A DNA stretch of 7,389 bases, from positions 1-7,389 of the forward strand of contig DATBFY010000677.1 of NCBI GenBank assembly GCA_036558265.1. Direction: 5' to 3'. Both the position numbers and the translations under genes were made by a program. Every line of letters starts with the position of its first letter. Position 1 is the first letter of the stretch. This document shows, piece after piece, positions 1 to 4,529 of this stretch. The DNA is from RYN-433 sp036558265. GTDB lineage: Bacteria; Planctomycetota; Phycisphaerae; Tepidisphaerales; Tepidisphaeraceae. Below the pieces are notes generated by a model that had not been told where the DNA came from, searched no databases, and saw nothing but the letters and a program-made list of their open reading frames with translations.

Positions 1-82
1 CCCAAACCCCGCCTACACCGTCCCGGCAACCGCGCAGCCGTCCACCCTCCGCGGGGGCGGTTATTCTAGTCGACCGTCAATC

Positions 83-89
83 GGGAGGT
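83..89 (+). promoter_or_regulatory. Shine-Dalgarno site for the 118-residue protein
   Basis: GGGAGGT lies 5 nt before the GTG codon at 95. It is one of only two strong ribosome sites in the window and fixes this start. A -10-like TATTCT lies upstream at 62-67, but I see no convincing -35 for it, so I do not call a promoter. Confidence 0.75.
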
Positions 90-94
90 AACGC

Positions 95-451
95 GTGTCA
101 GACCGCCATATCCTGTATGTAGGCAAATTCGACCATGACGGCGTGTTGGCGGAACCGACCGTTCACCCGGGAGTCCCATGGGCCAGACCAAGAGCGAGGA
201 GTCCGCTGGACATGGAAGATGTCTCCCGCCTTGCGGCCAAGTTGTGCCCCGACGAAGCGCGACGCAGCGCCTGGGGCATCCGGTACGAGCGGGGAATCTT
301 GATCTTCGAATCGCTGCGCGGAGATCCGTGCCTCCTCGACTTCCTCCGCGCGCTGATCACGCAACTCGGCTGCGAGGTGGCAGACGGCACGATGCGGTTG
401 GTTCAACCGTCGGAGCTCAATGAAATCGACCCACGTGACCTCGGATTCTGA
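95..451 (+). CDS. Hypothetical 118-residue protein, probably cytoplasmic
   Basis: I do not recognise this protein. It starts at GTG, supported by GGGAGGT five bases upstream, and ends at TGA. There is no signal peptide or membrane segment, so it is probably soluble and cytoplasmic. The first 35 residues are rich in Pro, Arg and Gly. Residues 38-56 look helical (DMEDVSRLAAKLCPDEARR). Residues 60-118 look like a small alpha/beta unit: a strand around GIRYERGILIFES, a helix around LLDFLRALITQLG, a strand around GTMRLVQP, and an acidic tail. It converges on the minus-strand lipoprotein gene that ends at 510. The 58 bases between them hold only short GC stems (for example GCGCC/GGCGC at 473-485) with no U-run, so no terminator is called. 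The long minus-strand frame opposite is a composition shadow. Confidence 0.75.
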   Translation: MSDRHILYVGKFDHDGVLAEPTVHPGVPWARPRARSPLDMEDVSRLAAKLCPDEARRSAWGIRYERGILIFESLRGDPCLLDFLRALITQLGCEVADGTMRLVQPSELNEIDPRDLGF

Positions 452-509
452 TGTCCGACGAATGGGGCGGAAGCGCCGATGGCGCGAAGGGCGAGGATCG
501 CACCGAACG

Positions 510-830
510 TTAACCGACCGGCAGTCCGCGCTTCGGCACGCGCTCGTCAACGCTGATCGCCGTGCCATTTTTAAAGATGATGGTGATCAGGTGGTCGCCG
601 TCGCCGTGATAGACCCTGGATTGGAAGGCGGGGGCACCGGCAACGGTTGAGGCATCGATCGGCCTTCCCAGGACCTGCTCCACCTGCTCAATGGTCATGC
701 CGAGGCGCACCTGCTGCATTTTCGGCGGCTTGGCCGATTTGGTAGTGCCACATCCGACGACCACCGCGGCCAATGCTGCGATGATCCAGGCGACGGACAG
801 GGAAACCGGCTTGGTCGGGGGGTGACTCAA
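510..830 (-). CDS. Small lipoprotein with BamE/SmpA-like motif
   Basis: The frame is open to 1040, but the likely start is the TTG at 830, whose last bases overlap the TGA stop of the upstream gene (TTGA). This gives 106 residues with a lipoprotein signal: Lys7, a hydrophobic run at about 11-24, and a lipobox VVGC with Cys27 as the lipidated residue. A short linker rich in Lys and Pro follows. Residues 42-57 (RLGMTIEQVEQVLGRP) match the helix-turn pattern at the start of BamE/SmpA/OmlA-like domains. Strand-like segments follow (about 71-76, 81-86 and 90-95), fitting the small alpha-beta-beta fold. True BamE belongs to the outer-membrane protein assembly complex, but many unrelated lipoproteins share this motif, so I do not assign a BAM role. 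I see no strong ribosome site, so translation probably depends on coupling. A CTG start at residue 11 is a weaker alternative. Confidence 0.72.
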   Translation of the reverse strand: MSHPPTKPVSLSVAWIIAALAAVVVGCGTTKSAKPPKMQQVRLGMTIEQVEQVLGRPIDASTVAGAPAFQSRVYHGDGDHLITIIFKNGTAISVDERVPKRGLPVG

Positions 831-1033
831 TGCGACGTCTCGGGCTTGGAAGAGACGGCTCCGCGCCTGGCGATCTCGCGATCGATGTGCCTGAGACGGC
901 GGACGTGCCAGCAGGCCAAGCGAGAGGTCGGGTCCACCGCTTTGAAATACATCGTGCGTTCGGCAACTTCGACACGCAGGCGATGCAAGTCCTCCGTCGC
1001 CATCGACCGAAGTTCGAACCACGCGAGACCCAT
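827..1033 (-). CDS. Hypothetical 68-residue helical protein
   Basis: I do not recognise this small protein. Three ATG starts are possible in frame: at 1087 (86 residues), 1033 (68) and 1003 (58). I favour 1033 because the longer form would run into the repeat island, and because a TAGACT hexamer ends 7 nt before this ATG, as expected for a leaderless transcript. None of the starts has a good Shine-Dalgarno site. The product has no signal peptide. Residues 5-27 and about 44-56 look like charged amphipathic helices, with Arg, Glu and His throughout (for example HVRRLRHIDREIARRG), and a polar tail rich in Ser and Thr. The stop codon overlaps the TTG start of the BamE-like lipoprotein, so the two form a coupled pair and may act together. 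Protein composition and the stop/start overlap argue for a real gene, but the evidence is moderate. Confidence 0.55.
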   Translation of the reverse strand: MGLAWFELRSMATEDLHRLRVEVAERTMYFKAVDPTSRLACWHVRRLRHIDREIARRGAVSSKPETSH

Positions 1034-1040
1034 GTGGCAT

Positions 1041-1046
1041 AGTCTA
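1041..1046 (-). promoter_or_regulatory. Possible -10 element for leaderless start at 1033
   Basis: On the minus strand TAGACT (TANNNT pattern, 4 of 6 matches to TATAAT) ends 7 nt before the ATG at 1033. No good -35 is seen 16-18 nt further upstream, where the sequence enters the repeat island. The call rests on position and on the same arrangement at two other starts in the window. Confidence 0.3.
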
Positions 1047-1065
1047 CCACACCGGAAATCGGCCA

Positions 1066-1123
1066 CGGATGAACACCGATGAAGCAAATGGAAGAGTAAC
1101 CCGCCTTAATCTGTGTTCATCCG
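1066..1123. repeat. 11-bp inverted repeat CGGATGAACAC
   Basis: CGGATGAACAC at 1066-1076 is matched exactly by its reverse complement GTGTTCATCCG at 1113-1123, with 36 bases between them. As RNA this would be an 11-bp stem with a large loop. There is no U-run after it, so it does not look like an intrinsic terminator. Confidence 0.8.
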
Positions 1124-1157
1124 ACCGTCATCTGTGGCTCAATTCCTCTTCGCTTGT

Positions 1158-1175
1158 CTCTCCGTGTTCTCTGTG
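1158..1175 (+). repeat. Tandem 9-mer CTCTCCGTG / TTCTCTGTG
   Basis: Two adjacent 9-base units agree at 7 of 9 positions. Flanking words (GTGCTCGGTGG at 1174-1184) continue the same CTCnGTG theme in weaker form. It is part of the composite repeat island and shows no reading frame of its own. Confidence 0.55.
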
Positions 1176-1200
1176 TGCTCGGTGGCTCTTCGCCTGCGTG

Positions 1201-1233
1201 AGTGGCAATCACGGGCGGGCCGCCCGTGCCACT
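1201..1233. repeat. GC-rich palindrome, 14-bp stem with a 4-nt bulge
   Basis: AGTGGC (1201-1206) pairs with GCCACT (1228-1233), and ACGGGCGG (1211-1218) pairs with CCGCCCGT (1220-1227), leaving a one-base centre at 1219. AATC at 1207-1210 is an unpaired insert on one side. Its position at the 3' end of a minus-strand gene could help end transcription or protect the mRNA, but no U-run follows on either strand. The stop codon of the lipoprotein gene (1211-1209) lies inside the stem and bulge. Confidence 0.8.
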
Positions 1234-1883
1234 TGCAGCTCCCAGGTCATATGACAGTCCATGGAATCGCCCGGGTTGAGGCGGTGGGTGTCGCTGCGCA
1301 GGGCGTAGGGGTTCATCTGCTCGCCGGGGAAGTTGGGGTTGGCGATCTCGGCGTGGAAGCGGGCGTTGGCGAGGGGGGAGGTGATGAGCTGGTCGCGGTT
1401 GTCGCCGCGGATGGTGGCATCGGGGAGGTCGGCGAGCGAGTAGAGGATCGCGTCGAAGGGGCGGTCGCCGCGGTTGGTGATCGTGTGGGTGACGAAGACG
1501 GTGCGATCGTCGAGGCGGTAGCGCTTGGTCCAGAGGATCTGGTTCTGGTCGATGCCGCGGAAGAGCAGTTCGTTGGGGGCAAGCTTCTTCAATTCGCCAC
1601 GAAGCTCGGGCGGTTCCATTCCGACCAGGGCGGTGACGATGCCGCCGGAGCCGAGGAGGTTGCGGCGGCCGTCGTACCAGCCGAGGTACGTGACGTCGCC
1701 CGTGGCGGGATTGACGACCAGGCGGAGGTGAAGGGATTGAAGTGCGTCGGGCTCGGTGGAGTCGGCCGGTTGGGTGGCGGGCGCGGAGACGGGCTGGGTG
1801 GGAGGCGGGGCGGTGCAGGAGAGAGCCGTCAGGGCAAACGCGAACAGGAGCGCAGGTCGCATGTCGGATCCAGAGCGTATCAC
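1209..1883 (-). CDS. Lipoprotein, possible mutarotase-like beta-sandwich domain
   Basis: The GTG start at 1883 overlaps the TGA of the upstream HEAT gene (GTGA), which suggests coupled translation and gives 224 residues. The ATG at 1862 (217 residues) is a real alternative; neither has a strong ribosome site. The N-terminus is a lipoprotein signal with a hydrophobic stretch at about 11-21 and Cys23 in a weak lipobox (ALSC). A Pro/Thr/Ala/Gln linker runs to about 47. Residues 50-216 look all-beta: a GDVTYLGWYDGRRNLLG segment (62-78), a tyrosine- and basic-rich strand pair near 114-135 (ILWTKRYRLDDRTVFVTHTI), then TNRGDRPFDAILYSLAD. This resembles the supersandwich of galactose-mutarotase-like sugar-binding proteins, but I cannot show catalytic residues, so it is a fold guess. 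The last residues, VARAARP, are encoded by the palindromic repeat. The likely site is the periplasmic face of a membrane. Confidence 0.8.
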   Translation of the reverse strand: MIRSGSDMRPALLFAFALTALSCTAPPPTQPVSAPATQPADSTEPDALQSLHLRLVVNPATGDVTYLGWYDGRRNLLGSGGIVTALVGMEPPELRGELKKLAPNELLFRGIDQNQILWTKRYRLDDRTVFVTHTITNRGDRPFDAILYSLADLPDATIRGDNRDQLITSPLANARFHAEIANPNFPGEQMNPYALRSDTHRLNPGDSMDCHMTWELQVARAARP

Positions 1884-2854
1884 GCGGGGAAGAACTTGTG
1901 GAAGGTGGCGGTGAGCGCCGGGGCGCTGCGCGAATCCACGCCGGTGCGGATCCGCTGGGTGATCGCCGTGTCGTGCCGGTAGATGCGGAGGGCTTCGAGG
2001 ATCCTGGCCGCGACCGGCTCGGCGACGTCAGGGAGGGCGGCCAGCAGGAAATCGATCGACTGGGGCAGGCGCGAGAGGGCGATCGGCAACGCCAGGGCCA
2101 TGCGCGATTCGGCAAAGCCGTCGTGGTTCCAGCGCTCGGTGAGGAGGGCGAGGGCCGTCGGGTCGCGCATCTCGCCGATGGCCATGGCAGCGCCTTCGGC
2201 AACCGTCGGATCCAGCGCGTCGAGGTAGCCCTGGATGAAGGGGAGCGCCTTGGCGCGGGCGAGGTTGGCGAGCGCGATCAGGCATTCGGCGGTGACGGTG
2301 GGGCTCTTGTCGCCGGTGCGGATCTTGAGGCGCAGGAGGAGCTGGCCTTCGGGGCGGCCGGCGTAGGCGATGGCGCGGGCGGCCATGATGCGGGCCTGCT
2401 CGGACTCATCGCCCAGGAGGTCGGCCAGCTCGGTCATCACGTCGCGATAGGCCATGCGAACCAGGCCCAGGGCGCAGATGCCGCGAAGCTCGGCGGCGGT
2501 ATCGACCGGGCCGCCCCAGGCGCCCTCGAGCTGGACGTGGCGGATGCCGGCGAGGAAGAGCCGGTCGGCGTCGCATCCCATCTCGTAGAGGGCGTTGGCG
2601 ATCGCCTGCTTGGCGCCGCAGCCCTTGTCGGTCTCGGTGGGTTTCTCCATCAGGCGCCAGAAGGCGGCCTGGAGCTCGGGCTGGAGGGACTGGATGCCGG
2701 CCTCGCGGGCGATCTCGGCGGCCTTGGCGATGACGAGGTTGGACTTGCTGGCGACGTACTTGAGCAGCTCGCCGGCGATGACGGCGGGGCCCATGCCCTT
2801 GAGGGCGTTCATCTGGGCGAGGGTGGTTTCGACGGAGCGTGCCTTGGGGGGCAT
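1880..2854 (-). CDS. HEAT-repeat scaffold protein
   Basis: The frame is open to 2980, but the region before the ATG at 2854 gives a Pro/Arg-rich unstructured peptide and overlaps the promoter region of the divergent gene, so I start at 2854 (324 residues). No Shine-Dalgarno site precedes it; TACACT lies 7 nt upstream instead. There is no signal peptide, so it is probably cytoplasmic. Paired-helix repeats of about 30 residues cover most of the chain: roughly 22-66, 80-107, 119-147, 152-178, 184-213, 215-240, 247-272 and 277-300. Typical HEAT/PBS-lyase-type wording includes QARIMAARAIAYAGRPEG and TVAEGAAMAIGEMRDPTAL. A distinctive insert, HVQLEGAWGGPVDTAAELRG (106-125), sits between repeats. 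Such proteins bind other proteins; no enzyme motif is visible and the partner is unknown. It is the first gene of the pair with the downstream lipoprotein. The long plus-strand frame opposite is a GC-driven shadow. Confidence 0.87.
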   Translation of the reverse strand: MPPKARSVETTLAQMNALKGMGPAVIAGELLKYVASKSNLVIAKAAEIAREAGIQSLQPELQAAFWRLMEKPTETDKGCGAKQAIANALYEMGCDADRLFLAGIRHVQLEGAWGGPVDTAAELRGICALGLVRMAYRDVMTELADLLGDESEQARIMAARAIAYAGRPEGQLLLRLKIRTGDKSPTVTAECLIALANLARAKALPFIQGYLDALDPTVAEGAAMAIGEMRDPTALALLTERWNHDGFAESRMALALPIALSRLPQSIDFLLAALPDVAEPVAARILEALRIYRHDTAITQRIRTGVDSRSAPALTATFHKFFPA

Positions 2855-2861
2855 GGGAGAC

Positions 2862-2867
2862 AGTGTA
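2862..2867 (-). promoter_or_regulatory. Possible -10 element for leaderless start at 2854
   Basis: On the minus strand TACACT (TANNNT, 4 of 6 to TATAAT) ends 7 nt before the ATG at 2854. There is no ribosome site and no clear -35. A transcript starting at or near the ATG is the simplest reading, but a second TA-rich word (TATCGT, 2887-2882) could serve a leadered transcript instead. Confidence 0.3.
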
Positions 2868-2943
2868 ACGTGGGGGGCAATACGATACCCGTGGCGGATC
2901 AGGGGCGGGCGCCTCCGGACAGGGGCCGATTCACCGATTTTCG

Positions 2944-2972
2944 TTGCGTGGCGCGCCGGGGTCTGGGATAGT
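2944..2972 (+). promoter_or_regulatory. Candidate sigma70-type promoter for the TPR gene
   Basis: TTGCGT (2944-2949) and GATAGT (2967-2972) are separated by 17 bases. The -35 matches only 3 of 6 and the -10 matches 4 of 6, so the call rests mainly on spacing and on its place in the 152-base gap between divergent genes. The start of transcription would fall near 2979, leaving a leader of about 28 bases with the ribosome site at 2995-3001. Confidence 0.35.
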
Positions 2973-2994
2973 GCGTTCACTCATCTCTCTTCAT

Positions 2995-3001
2995 GAAGGA
3001 G
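2995..3001 (+). promoter_or_regulatory. Shine-Dalgarno site for the TPR protein
   Basis: GAAGGAG lies 5 nt before the ATG at 3007. It decides this start over the upstream in-frame codon at 2944, which would put 21 odd residues ahead of a good signal peptide. Confidence 0.8.
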
Positions 3002-3006
3002 CCGGA

Positions 3007-4458
3007 ATGGGGCAGGAACGTGTTCGGGTGGCGTGGGCAACCGTTGTGTTCATGATGCTGAGCGCGGGCGCGGGATCGTCGTTCGCGGCGGCGGGGCTGC
3101 CGGCGACGGAGCCGGCGCGTCCCGCGCCGGCACGGAAGCGATTGGATTATTACCGTCGGTTGTTCCTGACCGACGGTTATGAGAAGGCGGGGCGGCACGA
3201 TCCGGCTTGGGACGCCAGCGCACGGGCGGCGATCGAGAACTACGCGCGGGTCGTGGCGGGCGACCCGCTTCGAACGGGCGACGAGCAGGACGCGGGACGC
3301 GACGCGGCGGGTGCGTGTCTCCGCTCTCGATGCGCTGACAGCCTGGTCCTCTACGTCGCCGCCCGCCTCTACGACGACCGGGCGATGCCCGAAGCTCAGA
3401 AGCTCCGACTGTACTGCGGCGCCGCCGAACGCGCGGCGGAGGCGGACAATAAGTACCCGGCGATGCTGCGGGCGGAAATCCTCTTCCGCGGTGCGGGCCG
3501 GGCGGCCGGCGGCGCGCGCCAGAACCTGCTCCCGAAGCTCGCCGAATCGTCGAAGGAATGGGCGAAGAAGGGCATGGAGCTCCTGCCAGCGGCGCTGGCG
3601 GACCGCGACGCGTCCCCCAAGGCGGTTGAGACGCTGTTCGAGTTGATCGGCGCGTCCTCGGCCGACGTGGAGGGTGATCGGTTCAAGTTGCTCAGCGACG
3701 CCGCCCCGATCCTTGAGAAGTCGCCTGTCTCCAAGAGTCTTCAGTTGACCGTGACGGGCAGCGCGCTGATCCAATACGCCTGGGACGCGCGGGGCAGCGG
3801 GTGGGCGAGCACGGTCACGCCAGAGGGGTGGAAGCTGTTCAACGAGCGGATCGAGGCGGCGCGCAAGACGCTGGAGCAGGCGTGGAGGCTCGATCCGACC
3901 AACGCGTCGGCCGCGGTCGAGATGCTGACGATCGCCACGGCGCAGGGCTCGACCTACGCGGAGATGGATCGCTGGTACCGGCGCGCGATCGAAGCGAACC
4001 CCGCGTCGGAAGCGGCGATTAACGGGAAGTTGTTCTATCTGGAACCCAAGTGGCATGGCAGCGCCGACCAGATGCTGGCGTTCGGCCGGGAGCTGCTGAA
4101 GGACGGGAAGTGGGAAGCCCGACAGCCGCTGCAACTCGTGGAGGTGCATTTCCGCCTGCTGCAGTACGAGCGGGCGGACACGTATTACGGGCAGTGCGCC
4201 GCGTATTTCGGCAAGCACCCGGAGGCCTGGGCGGACGTGAAGGCGGTGTACGACGAGTTCCTCAAGCGCGTGCCGGAAAGCCGGTGGCACCGCACGCGGT
4301 ACGCGATGGTCGCCGCGTGGAGCGGGCAGTGGGCGGAGGCTAATCGGCAGTTCAAGAGTCTGGGGGAGCACTACGCGCCGCTCTATCCGCCGGAACTGTA
4401 CCGGAGCATGCGCAAGATGGCCGCGGAACGGGCGGGGGATAAGGCGGAGGGACCGTAG
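3007..4458 (+). CDS. Secreted TPR-type repeat protein, DUF4034-like pattern
   Basis: The start is fixed by GAAGGAG and by a signal peptide at once downstream: basic residues at 4-7, a hydrophobic core at about 8-24 and an Ala-rich cleavage region near 26-29, so the 483-residue product is probably periplasmic. A Pro/Ala linker follows. The rest is almost wholly helical. Residues 258-269 (AWDARGSGWAST) precede TPR-like helix pairs at about 275-337, including TLEQAWRLDPTN and WYRRAIEANP, in which a helix ends at an acidic or Asn-Pro turn. The motif LEPKWHGSADQML (345-357) follows, then further helix pairs to about 455. I tentatively link the AWxARGxGxA and PKWHGS wording to DUF4034-type proteins, from memory. 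TPR proteins act as protein-binding scaffolds; no catalytic motif is seen. The next gene begins 71 nt later on the same strand and also encodes an exported protein. Confidence 0.85.
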   Translation: MGQERVRVAWATVVFMMLSAGAGSSFAAAGLPATEPARPAPARKRLDYYRRLFLTDGYEKAGRHDPAWDASARAAIENYARVVAGDPLRTGDEQDAGRDAAGACLRSRCADSLVLYVAARLYDDRAMPEAQKLRLYCGAAERAAEADNKYPAMLRAEILFRGAGRAAGGARQNLLPKLAESSKEWAKKGMELLPAALADRDASPKAVETLFELIGASSADVEGDRFKLLSDAAPILEKSPVSKSLQLTVTGSALIQYAWDARGSGWASTVTPEGWKLFNERIEAARKTLEQAWRLDPTNASAAVEMLTIATAQGSTYAEMDRWYRRAIEANPASEAAINGKLFYLEPKWHGSADQMLAFGRELLKDGKWEARQPLQLVEVHFRLLQYERADTYYGQCAAYFGKHPEAWADVKAVYDEFLKRVPESRWHRTRYAMVAAWSGQWAEANRQFKSLGEHYAPLYPPELYRSMRKMAAERAGDKAEGP

Positions 4459-4514
4459 TGCGTCGCGCGCGTGTTCGGGCGTGGGCGGTGTTCGACCGTG
4501 GCGCCGCGCGGGTG

Positions 4515-4520
4515 TAAGAT
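4515..4520 (+). promoter_or_regulatory. Possible -10 element for leaderless start at 4530
   Basis: TAAGAT (TANNNT, 4 of 6 to TATAAT) ends 9 nt before the ATG at 4530. A very weak TTCGAC (4491-4496) lies 18 bases upstream. No ribosome site lies between, which favours a transcript that starts near the ATG, unless the gene is read through from the TPR gene. Confidence 0.3.
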
Positions 4521-4529
4521 CGGGCCGCG

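Larger units (their letters stand above)
1046..1236. repeat. Composite intergenic repeat island
   Basis: This stretch separates the two minus-strand gene pairs and has no convincing gene. It holds three kinds of repeat in a row: an 11-bp inverted repeat (1066-1076 with 1113-1123), a tandem 9-mer (1158-1175), and a GC-rich palindrome (1201-1233). The first part also contains related half-copies, such as CCACGGATGA at 1063-1072 facing TCATCTGTGG at 1128-1137. The sequence is lower in GC and richer in TCTGTG/CACAGA words than the genes around it. From memory, units like these recur between genes in planctomycetes and other environmental bacteria; that cannot be tested from one window. The short plus-strand frames that cross it are not supported. 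Confidence 0.7.

Noticed and set aside
452..509. Bidirectional terminator between convergent genes
   Set aside because: Only 4-5 bp GC stems are seen and no T-run on either strand.
98..568. 156-codon minus-strand open frame
   Set aside because: Opposite the 118-residue gene that has a strong ribosome site, and it overlaps the end of the BamE-like lipoprotein gene. Arg-rich with no recognisable features.
1201..1233. Palindrome as an intrinsic terminator
   Set aside because: The stem is strong but no U-run follows on either strand, and the lipoprotein stop lies inside the stem. A role in mRNA protection or rho-linked termination stays possible.
1046..1236. CRISPR array
   Set aside because: The repeats differ from one another and are not evenly spaced; there are no equal-length spacers and no cas gene.
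1113..1982. 289-codon plus-strand open frame
   Set aside because: It starts in the repeat island and runs antisense to the lipoprotein gene; the product is a Val/Gly/Ala-rich low-complexity chain.
1742..2971. 409-codon plus-strand open frame
   Set aside because: It lies opposite the HEAT gene, whose repeats are clear on the minus strand. The plus product is a Gly/Ala/Glu/Arg-rich chain without domain logic, typical of antisense frames in high-GC DNA.
2977..4371. 464-codon minus-strand open frame
   Set aside because: Antisense to the TPR gene, extremely Arg-rich, and without a plausible start; the plus-strand product has a ribosome site and a signal peptide.
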